Positions 10,101 to 17,645 of a DNA stretch of 21,080 nt are shown here, one piece after another. The notes beneath the pieces were generated by a model. That model was not told the DNA's origin. It worked only from the letters and a program-made list of their open reading frames with translations, and did no database searches. The position numbers and the translations under genes are program-made. Positions within the stretch are counted from its first letter, which is position 1. Each line of letters starts with the position of its first letter. Source of the DNA: Phoronis australis (lineage: Eukaryota; Phoronida; Phoronidae); contig NMRA01000762.1 of NCBI GenBank assembly GCA_002633005.1, forward strand, positions 130,810 to 151,889. The letters run 5' to 3'.

Positions 10101-11499
10101 ACTTTTTCATTTATAGAGTTGCTGTTCGTTCTTGTAATCAATGATTGGCGACGGTTATTTGTAAAAATGACTGTACAATACTGTTTGTTGTGGGGAAATG
10201 AAATTTACATCCTAGAAAACTGTTAGAAAGTTAAAACCCAGTGCAACTAGGAGCCATCGCTACTACTAGTTTTCTCGCTCGTTCTATCCTGTTCTATGCC
10301 CCTTCACTACGTCTCCTCTCATTTCCTTCGTTACAGGAGGAGTACATTAACGAGGCTGTTGATGCTCTGTACAACGACATTAACAACCGTAAGTGTCTTC
10401 TCAACGTGGAGTACAAGACAGGTGGCGTAGAGCATGTGACCCTGCTCTACCAGGACACGAAGGATGACGTCGCCAAGGCTCTGGTCAGTGACGGTCTGTT
10501 ATTGGCTGAGGCGCGTCGTGAGAAGCGTCTCGGAAAGATTGTGACTGAGTACTTTAAGGCGCAAGAGAAGGCAAAGGCAGATCACGTAAGTGTTGTGTCC
10601 TTTGATGTCATCGCCAATGACTGCACTTGATTGACGTTGCCAGTTCTGCTGGTCCACTAGCTAAAACGTGTGCTTGATTCTGATGAATTCTGTCTTAGTG
10701 CATTGACCCAGTGGCACCAGTGAAGTCAATCTATTATAGCTAATATCCTGACATGATCGGGGCTTGTGAATTTATATTGTTAATTCACCTGCTTACTTGT
10801 CGGGCTGATAAGTGATGCAGCGATCTTAAAATGGGGGCCTCATTTAGGTGTCACGTCACAATGGCTGTGGCTTTGTTTATAACGTCACTGATATTATGAC
10901 GTCAAAATGTATCTGTCCCACAGTTTTGTCACTTAAGTGAAAGATTTTAGTTATCCCAATTGTGTCATAGGAAAAATCCATGTACAAAGTCGAGCATTTT
11001 TGTTTTCAAAAGGAGCAGAAAAAATGTGGTTTGTAATCGCTGCATCTAGTATTGCATTTGAGTCATTGTTGAAACACAAAAAAACACTTGATGTGTTTTG
11101 TGTTTCTGAAAAGAGAACAGTGGTGGATCTGCAGCAAGGGTGTTGTGCAATCTTCATAGTCCCCATCCTAGCAAAAAAACCTGCTGACTTCATACTTTTT
11201 AGGGCTCGTTGCCCCGTTCCAGTGTTCTTCATAATAAAAGTATTGGCAGAAAAAAGAATTTTGACACAGAGGTACTTTATGGAAAGGGAGGTAATTAAAC
11301 CACCTAACCCCCCATTGTTAGTTTAAGAGGACCACTCCAATGTCTCAAGGCTGTTTTGTTTTGAATTTAAATCACCACAAGGTCTTCTAGTTCAAATTTT
11401 TGGATTTAATATTAATATTTCTTGGTTTTGCAGCGAAACCTTTGGCGCTATGGTGACTTCACAGCGGACGACGCCAAAGAATTTGGTTTCCAGCGCTAA
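1106..11499 (+). CDS. SND1: SND1 / Tudor-SN (p100), 5'-truncated, 14 exons
   Basis: Staphylococcal nuclease domain-containing protein 1 is known in other animals as an RNA-binding nuclease and scaffold of RISC, splicing, transcription co-activation and stress granules. Exons: 1106-1197, 2028-2183, 2436-2542, 3318-3494, 3838-4053, 4823-5006, 5792-5933, 6558-6667, 7163-7351, 8059-8197, 8694-8899, 9576-9683, 10337-10585, 11434-11499. All introns are GT-AG and all phases match, giving ~713 residues ending in a TAA. Approximate layout: SN2 1-130, SN3 143-300, SN4 325-460, Tudor 525-585, C-terminal SN5 half to 713. Near-identity to vertebrate SND1 is visible in [63 protein letters not shown] and LWRYGDF. 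Human SND1 is 910 residues, so SN1 (~195 residues) is missing and the first visible codon is split (phase 1). The upstream exons are probably outside the window. Family assignment is near certain. Confidence 0.97.
1198..2027 (+). other. SND1 intron with a tRNA-like remnant
   Basis: No coding content. The only structured element seen is the weak tRNA-derived remnant near 1797-1845, listed separately. Open frames at 1242-1557 show no family resemblance. Confidence 0.8.
1797..1845 (+). repeat. Possible tRNA-derived SINE remnant
   Basis: A-box-like TAGCCTGAGTG at 1797-1807 and B-box-like GGTTCGAGCC at 1833-1842 are in the order used by RNA polymerase III promoters, but closer together than in an intact tRNA. 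No full cloverleaf folds. It may be a decayed SINE head; chance similarity is possible. Confidence 0.3.
2028..2183 (+). CDS. SND1: SND1 exon b (SN2)
   Basis: 52 whole codons between acceptor TTTCCAG and donor GTGAGT. Encodes [20 protein letters not shown], then [17 protein letters not shown] and NLLGTVLHP, closely matching the SN2 core of human SND1. Confidence 0.96.
2436..2542 (+). CDS. SND1: SND1 exon c (SN2)
   Basis: Starts [20 protein letters not shown] and ends at SAE plus two bases of an Arg codon (AG|G) before donor GTAGGT. Matches human [20 protein letters not shown]. The intron before it (2184-2435) is short and featureless. Confidence 0.96.
2901..3240 (+). repeat. Minisatellite, ~71-bp unit, about five copies, each with an internal hairpin
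   Basis: The GGAGGCTTCAGTCAC-type segment recurs with 71-bp spacing (GGA at 2908, 2979, 3050; GAA at 3121) and a more divergent fifth copy at about 3190. Each unit has a left arm such as CAGTCACAGTATCGAG (2916-2931) and a right arm such as CTCAATAATGTGTGACTG (2948-2965) that are imperfect reverse complements around a CACC-containing loop. It lies inside the SND1 intron 2543-3317, ending ~80 bp before the next exon. Confidence 0.92.
3318..3494 (+). CDS. SND1: SND1 exon d (SN2 end, SN3 start)
   Basis: Completes the split Arg and encodes [14 protein letters not shown], a linker, then the start of SN3 ([18 protein letters not shown]) and FLASIRPPR. The donor AG|GTAGTA again splits an Arg codon, as in the preceding intron. 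Confidence 0.96.
3838..4053 (+). CDS. SND1: SND1 exon e (SN3)
   Basis: Begins with a charged, proline-rich linker ([18 protein letters not shown]), then a stretch containing [19 protein letters not shown] that is invariant with vertebrate SND1. Ends in FGG plus AT of an Ile codon completed across the intron. The intron upstream (3495-3837) is featureless. Confidence 0.97.
4054..4822 (+). other. SND1 intron, nothing recognised
   Basis: 769 bp of AT-rich sequence with a GTAAGT donor and TTTTAG acceptor. No repeat, RNA gene or conserved coding segment is apparent. Confidence 0.75.
4823..5006 (+). CDS. SND1: SND1 exon f (SN3)
   Basis: Encodes [51 protein letters not shown]. The donor GTTAGT is a little off consensus; it is placed after GGG because the next exon starts with GAT (Asp), reproducing the human ADISGDTQKAKQF junction as [13 protein letters not shown]. 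Confidence 0.95.
5050..5403. repeat. Possible MITE-like inverted-repeat element
   Basis: AAAGGATACTAAACCCTGTTTT at 5051-5072 is matched in inverted orientation at 5351-5374 (reverse complement reads CAGGATACTAAAAACGGTTTT) and at 5381-5403 (AAAGGATATCAAACAACGTTTT). The copies share 17-18 of about 22 positions. That suggests terminal inverted repeats of a ~350-bp non-autonomous element in the SND1 intron 5007-5791. No clear target-site duplication is visible and no transposase is present. Confidence 0.35.
5792..5933 (+). CDS. SND1: SND1 exon g (SN4 start)
   Basis: [20 protein letters not shown], then [19 protein letters not shown] and LLLAG. This is the start of the fourth SN-like domain. It ends one base into a Gly codon before donor GTAAGC. 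Confidence 0.97.
6163..6235 (+). tRNA. tRNA-like element, Thr(GGT)-like, probably pseudogene or SINE head
   Basis: A cloverleaf can be drawn: acceptor 5' arm 6163-6169, TA, D-arm GCTC/GAGC, a perfect 5-bp anticodon stem CTAGA/TCTAG with loop TCGGTAA, a 5-nt variable region, then T-arm 6211-6227. The A box TAGCTCAGTGG is intact and the B box GGTTTGATTCC has one change. Defects: position 33 is C instead of the near-universal U, the T-stem has a mismatch, and the acceptor stem pairs poorly (TCCTCTG against TTGGGGT). Read by position the anticodon is GGT (Thr). A run of nine T at 6251-6259 could end Pol III transcription. It sits in sense orientation in an SND1 intron. Confidence 0.5.
6558..6667 (+). 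CDS. SND1: SND1 exon h (SN4)
   Basis: Completes Gly and encodes [20 protein letters not shown], then [16 protein letters not shown]. It matches human [20 protein letters not shown]. Donor GTGAGC at phase 0. Confidence 0.95.
6668..7162 (+). other. SND1 intron, nothing recognised
   Basis: 495 bp without recognisable repeats or genes. A 69-codon open frame at 6930-7139 has no family resemblance. Confidence 0.7.
7163..7351 (+). CDS. SND1: SND1 exon i (SN4)
   Basis: 63 codons: [20 protein letters not shown], then [12 protein letters not shown] and [11 protein letters not shown]. Matches human VEVEVESMDKAGNFIGWL and KVHFTAERSSYY. Donor GTAAGT. Confidence 0.97.
7352..8016 (+). other. SND1 intron body, nothing recognised
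   Basis: AT-rich intron sequence before the duplicated acceptor. No coding, RNA or repeat element was recognised. Confidence 0.7.
8017..8062 (+). repeat. Perfect 23-bp tandem duplication containing the splice acceptor
   Basis: ACGCTGTGTTGATTGACAGG TGT occurs twice head to tail (8017-8039 and 8040-8062). Each copy carries the GACAG|GTGT acceptor, so the exon has two identical candidate 3' splice sites, at 8036 and 8059. Only the second keeps the SND1 frame. Confidence 0.95.
8059..8197 (+). CDS. SND1: SND1 exon j (SN4-Tudor linker)
   Basis: [20 protein letters not shown], then [19 protein letters not shown] plus one base of Glu. Corresponds to human VWAHYEEQPVEE...VTEITDDLHFYVQDVETG. The start at 8059 is chosen because it preserves the frame; the upstream acceptor copy would shift it. 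Confidence 0.93.
8198..8693 (+). other. SND1 intron, nothing recognised
   Basis: 496 bp, donor GTATGT, acceptor TTGCAG. Open frames on both strands here match no known family. Confidence 0.7.
8694..8899 (+). CDS. SND1: SND1 exon k (Tudor domain)
   Basis: Carries the Tudor core: [42 protein letters not shown]. The aromatic residues that form the methyl-arginine cage in human SND1 (F740, Y746, Y763, Y766) appear conserved as F, Y, Y, Y. The loop between RVEK and YIDYGN is four residues longer than in human SND1. Confidence 0.97.
8900..9575 (+). other. SND1 intron, open for 66 codons past the donor
   Basis: Donor GTAGGT, acceptor TTTGCAG. The exon frame stays open to a TAG at 9098-9100, so retention of this intron would truncate the protein just after the Tudor core. 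Otherwise no element was recognised. Confidence 0.7.
9576..9683 (+). CDS. SND1: SND1 exon l (Tudor end, SN5 half)
   Basis: 36 codons, [36 protein letters not shown]. Matches human REVLPSTRLGTLSPAF and PAQATEYAFAFIQVPQD. Confidence 0.95.
9684..10336 (+). other. SND1 intron, nothing recognised
   Basis: 653 bp of AT-rich sequence with a pyrimidine-rich 3' end. No recognisable element. Confidence 0.7.
10337..10585 (+). CDS. SND1: SND1 exon m (C-terminal SN5 half)
   Basis: 83 codons: [55 protein letters not shown]. Corresponds to human VVRDIQNTQCLLNVEH...KVITEYLNAQESAKSAR. Confidence 0.96.
10850..10904. promoter_or_regulatory. Cluster of CRE-like CGTCA sites in an intron
   Basis: A palindromic TGACGTCA at 10897-10904 and CGTCA half-sites at 10854-10858 and 10883-10887 lie within ~50 bp of the intron 10586-11433. 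CREB/ATF factors bind such sites in animals. Whether this is a working enhancer is unknown; three matches could be chance. Confidence 0.25.
10905..11433. other. SND1 intron end with long open frames on both strands
   Basis: Frames are open at 10937-11326 (+) and 10951-11232 (-), but neither translation has recognisable domains or homology. The segment includes GGGAGGTAATTA near 11287, a motif type I associate with interspersed repeats in molluscs. It may be repeat-derived; that is inference only. Confidence 0.3.
11434..11499 (+). CDS. SND1: SND1 last coding exon
   Basis: [21 protein letters not shown] then TAA at 11497-11499. This is the expected SND1 C-terminus (human [21 protein letters not shown]), so the 3' end of the coding region is complete. 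Confidence 0.97.
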   Translation, partial: RNLWRYGDFTADDAKEFGFQR

Positions 11500-11990
11500 A
11501 AAGTACATACACGACCGTCAACACAAGAGAAAATATAGAAAATCTTATTTATAAAACGACAACACAAGTGACGTATAGGCCGGTTTAATGAGATTTATTC
11601 TTTGGTTGCTATGGTAAAGGCGACACAACACAACACAACAACACGAGTGAAATATAGGGATTTATTTTAATGTTTGATAATGATAATTATATTTTGAAGT
11701 TGTTGGCAGCATTTTTATGAAGCGTTGTTAATTATAACAGAACAAACAATTAATTGTTGAATTGATTCAGTCAATTAGCCAGTTATGCAGGGTTTTACCA
11801 AATGTTTCTTCCAAAGCGAAGCAAGAGAATGGTGCAATGTTACGTAGGGTATAGAATTCCACTTAGTCCTGTGAATGGAATTTATACCAATGTGTTGCGT
11901 GTCTGATAAAGCATTGGCTAATAAACGCAGTCATTTCAGTTGCATTGCCTGTCGTGATCAGAACAAAATAAAGTGTGTATTTGAAGCATT
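11500..11990 (+). other. SND1: SND1 3' untranslated region
   Basis: AT-rich sequence after the stop. It contains three imperfect CAACAC(A/G)AG...ATAG blocks starting at 11519, 11560 and 11639, and a short ACACA-rich tract at about 11622-11645. It ends at the AATAAA signals below. Confidence 0.6.
11967..11972 (+). terminator. Candidate SND1 polyadenylation signal AATAAA
   Basis: AATAAA is followed at once by the GT-rich GTGTGTATTTG, the usual arrangement for cleavage and polyadenylation, ~470 nt after the stop. A second AATAAA lies at 11920-11925. Confidence 0.55.
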
Positions 11991-13880
11991 GAGGAACTGT
12001 CATTATCAAACAACACTTGATCAGCTCCATCTTGAGGCTTGGGGACAAGGCTGTACTCGCAAGAGACCATGGTTCTACTTCCAACCAAAATGTTTAAATT
12101 GTTGGATAAAATGCAGGTGCAGAATGTAAAAATTCTGACTTGAACCAAGTTTTCGAGAGGAGACGAATCTAATGCACGACTGTTTTGGACCAGGTCTTTG
12201 ATATAAAAATAGTCTTTTAAAGTGCTATACATTAACGAGTTTGCAAAATCAAAGTCCGTGAATTTAAACTATAAATCAAATTTGCTGTGGCGAATCTAGT
12301 TGCTATAACAATTGTTAAGTCCATTTGGTAACCATGGGAAATAAGAATTTACAGTAATCTGTATTTTAGGCAAAAATGGGCTTTTGACAATGACGTGTGT
12401 GGTGACGTGAACAACAGTACGTTGTCAAATATCCCAGAACTATATGCATCATGAGAGTAGCTTTCCCAGGAAAGTACACCTAGTTGCACAGTGTTGCAGC
12501 CATATCTAATTAACATAAATTATGTGCTGTGGATATAGCACAACATTTAGTCACATGATGTGTTTGGGGGACGGCAGCGCATTAGCATCTGGAGGTTTAT
12601 CCCCAATGAGGATCAGTGAAATGAAAACTGTGGACTTAAGTAAATTTCAATTTTATTAACCTTTAATAAAAATCCCAGCCAAATGTATACTATGCATAAA
12701 TTATAGGACAGTATAGTATTACAAGACGGTAAATCTAAATCATATGACAGTACTATAGGAAATTTCCAACACCAATGTGTGCAAGGCAAGAGAAGCACAA
12801 GATCAAAACTACATATAGGTGGCGCTAGATGTGCACAACCCTTTTTGAGTTGTGAGAAATTCCAATGTTTTGCTCTCAGACACGACTCTGGCAAACACTT
12901 GTTTAATTGTAATCCACCCCCTGTATCACAAGAAAGCAAAACAATCATGGGCACTTGTCTGTCACACTGTCATTTGGAACTATAAAGCAGCTCTAAGTCA
13001 GACTCATCATAAAAAGTATCTTATTGATTTGGATCATTTATCGTCATGAAACTGGGTCTCAAAATTTTATGTATGAAAATAAGGTGATGTCATGGTTTTG
13101 AAAGAACTGATAATTCGTTATACATTGAGATCAGGCTTTACAAACTGGCCATCCATGGCGATTTTATGTGCTAGCACGGTCTTTTGGAATAACAAACTCA
13201 TTGTCAGTCAGTTCTTTACAACCTCAAAGCCACTTCTCATCCGAGTACGGAGCAGACGATGTTTAGCAGGACATGGCCTAAATATATCAAAAGTTCCCGT
13301 AATGAACAGCTTCTTTTAACAGCTAATTGTAACAACAATTAAAAATAGAAACAACGTAGCACTGCAACAGGTTGCGCCAATGTTATATTCAGAAAAGAAA
13401 AAAATCGGCAGCAACATAAAAAAACAGACACCACAGCAAATACATTGTAATTATAAAATGAAAAATTTTACAAAATATAAAATACATGTAAATAGAGAAA
13501 AATCTATGAATATTCATAAATACATCAGAAATAACTAATTCTAAGAAAAAATTAACATCACCAAAATTACAATGGAATGCTTATGTCAGAGTGAATCTCA
13601 CACTTTTCATCAAGGATGAGCGAACAAATTATTAACTTCACATTGTAGGAGAATACACAGAGATAACACCTGTGTAAAAACATATTTAAGTACTTAGCAG
13701 TGAAGAAGCACTAAATATCATTGCCACCTTTTATAGAATCAACATACTGACAAAGGACCTATGTCCTATCACCTAATAGTTCCACCTTGAAATGAACTTC
13801 TCCAAATAATTTTGACCATTCCTATGCAAATTTCATTGTATTTTGACCTAAAGCAGAAGTCCTGACAAATTTTACATCAA
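11991..13880. other. Intergenic region between convergent genes
   Basis: About 1.9 kb with no gene recognised on either strand. Open frames up to 113 codons (12613-12954 minus) show no domain or homology I can name. Part of it may be a long 3' UTR of the minus-strand gene if the distal AATAAA near 12652 is used. Confidence 0.6.
12652..12657 (-). terminator. Distal candidate poly(A) signal for the DUF4139 gene
   Basis: TTTATT on the plus strand reads AATAAA on the minus strand, ~1.4 kb after the stop codon. It is used only if the proximal site is skipped. Confidence 0.25.
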
Positions 13881-13894
13881 GCATTCAACACACT

Positions 13895-13900
13895 TTTATT
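13895..13900 (-). terminator. Proximal candidate poly(A) signal for the DUF4139 gene
   Basis: Minus-strand AATAAA ~150 nt after the TGA stop, followed by GTGTGTTG, a plausible GU-rich downstream element. Confidence 0.5.
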
Positions 13901-14046
13901 GATACCTCAAACCCTAATATATACAGAGGGGCACAGTGGCCATGTCTCCTGTATACTGCAAAAACAAATCCAAGATTCTTTTTTGCTAAAACTGATCAGC
14001 AATGCAGTGCAATCCTCATGGACCAAACCAACAATGAGTGTTTTCA

Positions 14047-14229
14047 TCACTCCACAAGCTTGACAGCCAAATTCTGTTTGGCAGGATATTCCACAGTATA
14101 CCTGACGACCAGTTCTTCAGACTTTCCAGCTGCAAGTTCTAAATCCCACTCGATGTTTTTCTTTGAGTTGAGATATACTGTCTCAGTCTTGGCTGTTGTT
14201 GTCTTGATGGCTGGCTCCAACAGTGTGAC
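14047..14229 (-). CDS. DUF4139 gene last coding exon
   Basis: 60 codons plus TGA (14047-14049): VTLLEPAIKTTTAKTETVYL, NIEWDLELAAGKSEELVVRY, ending NLAVKLVE. This is the C-terminal beta-rich end of DUF4139. The acceptor reads TTTTAG on the minus strand. Confidence 0.92.
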   Translation of the reverse strand, partial: VTLLEPAIKTTTAKTETVYLNSKKNIEWDLELAAGKSEELVVRYTVEYPAKQNLAVKLVE

Positions 14230-17200
14230 CTAAAACACAGATGATCTTGTATGCTGACTGCAGGCTGATGAGCCATCATCCATTGCAAATAGCATATTAA
14301 AGATTTTCACTAACAGCAGCATTCCCTTCTCATGAACACAATCATTTTGTCACAAGCTGCTTTCTGAAGTTCACTTCTTCAGCACTGAAAATTTTGGTCT
14401 TATTAACAACTTTATATTCAAGAATCTATTAAATTGTTTTCTTGTTAAACCAGTTCTTTTCTCATGGCCAAAAAACTAATCGCTTTTAATAAAATAATGT
14501 ATGGGCAATTCTTCACTTATATAATAGCACACAATATGGCAGACAAGCGAAATTCTTTTTCATTGAATTTCTCCACAAAAATAAAGTGTTTAATCTTTAT
14601 GTTAAGAGAGCATGATTTTAGTCTATTTCAAGCATGGATTGTCTTCTGTAGTTGTCATAAAACAATATTTGATGAAACAGTCTGTGGTAAATCAAGATGT
14701 CTTTCAGTTCTTAAGGTTCATTCCACTTAAGCCACATGACAGCTGTCTTGAAAGTACATCCGTGTCCAACAGCAGTAACAAAACTATGTGTACCCATGCA
14801 AAACAAATACAGTGAACTACCACACTATAACACTTCCATTATTCGTAAAAACATAATCAGCCATTGAAAAATCAAGAAAGACCACTTTGTGAAAATTAAG
14901 TGGTGAATTACCCTAAGGCAGGACCACTACATTTTACATCACTTTGGCTTAAACATCGATCTCAATCGCCTGTGAAACTGGAAAAATCGTGCAACATTCC
15001 CAAACAAGTCCAAAAATTACCCCAAAATGAATACAAAAGAGATTAGATCACCAACTCACCTTAATCTTATCCTCGGTACTTTGAGGTAAATAGTCGGTAA
15101 CCATCACTCTGACAGGTACAGTCCGCGTGTTCCTCACTACGATCGTTCGCCGGTAGGTGATGGTCGTCATCTTGGTAAATGTGCCCGACTGTTCTCTGAA
15201 CTTAGTGATGGCGTTATACACCACCTTAACAGCAGGGTCCACACCCAGAGAACACTCAAACACTTCAGAGGGACTCACACCTCTCAAACTGGTCTAAAAT
15301 GTATAATAAATCTTAAGATACAGCAGTGCAAAATGTTGTATAGATTCTCAAAATATATAGATTCAACAATGTGATATTTCTAACATGACATCAAAACAGT
15401 TACTAAAACAAAGAGTGACAGACATTTTCCAAATCCAAATTTTCACAGTGCAAATAAGCACAGTTGGAACCAGCAACATGTCCGACAAAGATGATGGTCA
15501 GTCGCTAAGCACAACAGTTCAACAAAACCACGGATCCTAACCTTGGAAATGAAGTTATTATCCAGGAACACATTGCCCGGTCCCGCCAGGAGTGCGTACG
15601 CAGACGTGTTCTTCACCTTAGCAGTCAAGAAGCAGTGTTTGGCCTTGTGCCCTCCACTCTGGTATTTGAAGGTCGGTTGAAGGTCGATGAAAGCTATGGC
15701 AACCTACAAGGAATGATACTGAGTGAAACGTTCAGATGTACTATGTTTATGGTCAGTTGGTGACATTTTGGGTGTAGTTATAGAAGTGGGACAGCTCTGC
15801 CACAAGACAAACAGTATAGTTTTAATAGCAGACAAAAGCTCGCCTAATGGTTACATGACCTAAAAGGCACCAGGTTGGCAAACCAGCTAAATTTACTAAG
15901 CCTCCAAAATCTTTTGCCATAGCCGCCATTAACCATTGAAGATCGCATGCTCAGTTGACAAATCGTCTGGATAACCTCTTTACATTTGCAGCACCCTACT
16001 GTGACCACAAACAAAACTGTCAGTGATAAAACGGACATACTGTTATCAGCAAAAATCCTTACTTCAAAGATTCAGATTGGAAGTCATAAAAAATGCTTGA
16101 ATACTTTGGGCAGTGCTCAAAAACAGCCCAATCAAAATATTAATATGACCAGAGTGGATTTCCGCTGTTCTACTTTTATTTGAAGTCGCTATTTGCTATG
16201 CAATAAGACTTTTTGTTCAGTACTTTGCACAAACTTACATTTTGGTCAGTTGGTAATTGTATGTCACCAAAAAGCATAAAGGCTTAACACAATATTCCAA
16301 ACAACTGTTGAGCATAGATTGAAACCATTGTTGAAAATTGAATGGAAATGGTGGATTTTTGACAGTGAAGCAGATGTGCTTATCTTTCATATGCAGCTGA
16401 ACTTAACGTATGCGGTTTTGTGACATGCCAGTGTCTAAGTATCAAAAACAAATCGATGTGCAATTTCCACACGCGTCACAGAACCCTAGGTTCTTTTGAT
16501 ACAAACCATACCATAAAATCACACAAATCAGTGAAACAAGTAGAGGCCAGACAAGAAGGTACTTTTTGGGGGAATACAAGATCCCCCAGAGAAGACACAA
16601 AATGATGAAATCCCTCCCTTTCACCCCTCCATTCAATAACCCACCAAAGATGACACCAGGAAGCGTAATACCCGAGACAGCAAAATACCCACCCTGAGTT
16701 GTTGGCACATCACTATTGCTCCCTACAATGACCTATTTCTCTAATAGGCCACCAGGGCAATTCACTACTTTTGACTCAGGTTTAGGTCTAAATGCTACTG
16801 ACTAATGGAAGTTTGGGTCAACACTGAAAACTCAAAAACACTATCTATTATGTTTGTTAGATATAAATTTGTCTACTGAGCAATTTATTCACTGCTCATG
16901 TTTTATACAATTCTTATGTCACTGATTCACGCACAATGCTGTATATACGGTAGACTTCCAACAGAGGTCGACACTGGTAACACTAAATACCTTGTGGGCT
17001 GTGTTGTCCGATGGAATAGTAGACTGACGTGGGATTTCAAATGTAGCATTAGTTACACTCTCTTTCACCTAAAACCAAACGATGAGATAAGAGGAACAGA
17101 AAGGGAATGAACAAAGCAAAATTAAGCATTTCAACTTCCATCAGCAAACAGCACTACAAACATTATTTTCAACTTTCATCTGCAAATACTTAAATCTAAT

Positions 17201-17607
17201 GCTAGCAAAACATTGTGAAATGGCATCGTATCAAATCTCAACATTGCACGATGTCCATCAGTCAGTCGCAAAATTAGATTGATCGCGGATGCTTTTACAA
17301 ATAGTCGGGCCACCCATGGAAAGACAAAAGTACCACCAGCCATGCATGCCTAAAATCTTGCAAAGCTGTACATTTTTTGCGATGATTGCATTTTCCCAGA
17401 TGAAGCATTTTTGATTCTACGAACTGCAGAAATATTTTTTTTCTTCTCTCAAGCTCAAATTTTAAATAATGAACCTTATGCATCTAGTACCTGAGCTATA
17501 CAACAAATAATTTTTGTCCTTCTGACAATTGATAATACAAAAACAAGAGTGACCATGTGGTAGATAAGTTTTACACTTAACATGTTTTTTATCCTCTATA
17601 TATAAAG

Positions 17608-17645
<38 letters not shown>

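Noticed and set aside
11875-12129. 84-codon Cys-rich plus-strand frame, considered as a small secreted or zinc-binding protein
   Set aside because: It begins within the SND1 3' UTR, spans two poly(A) signals, and shows no signal peptide or regular cysteine spacing.
12613-12954. 113-codon minus-strand open frame in the intergenic region
   Set aside because: No domain or homology recognised; it lies in probable 3' UTR or intergenic DNA.
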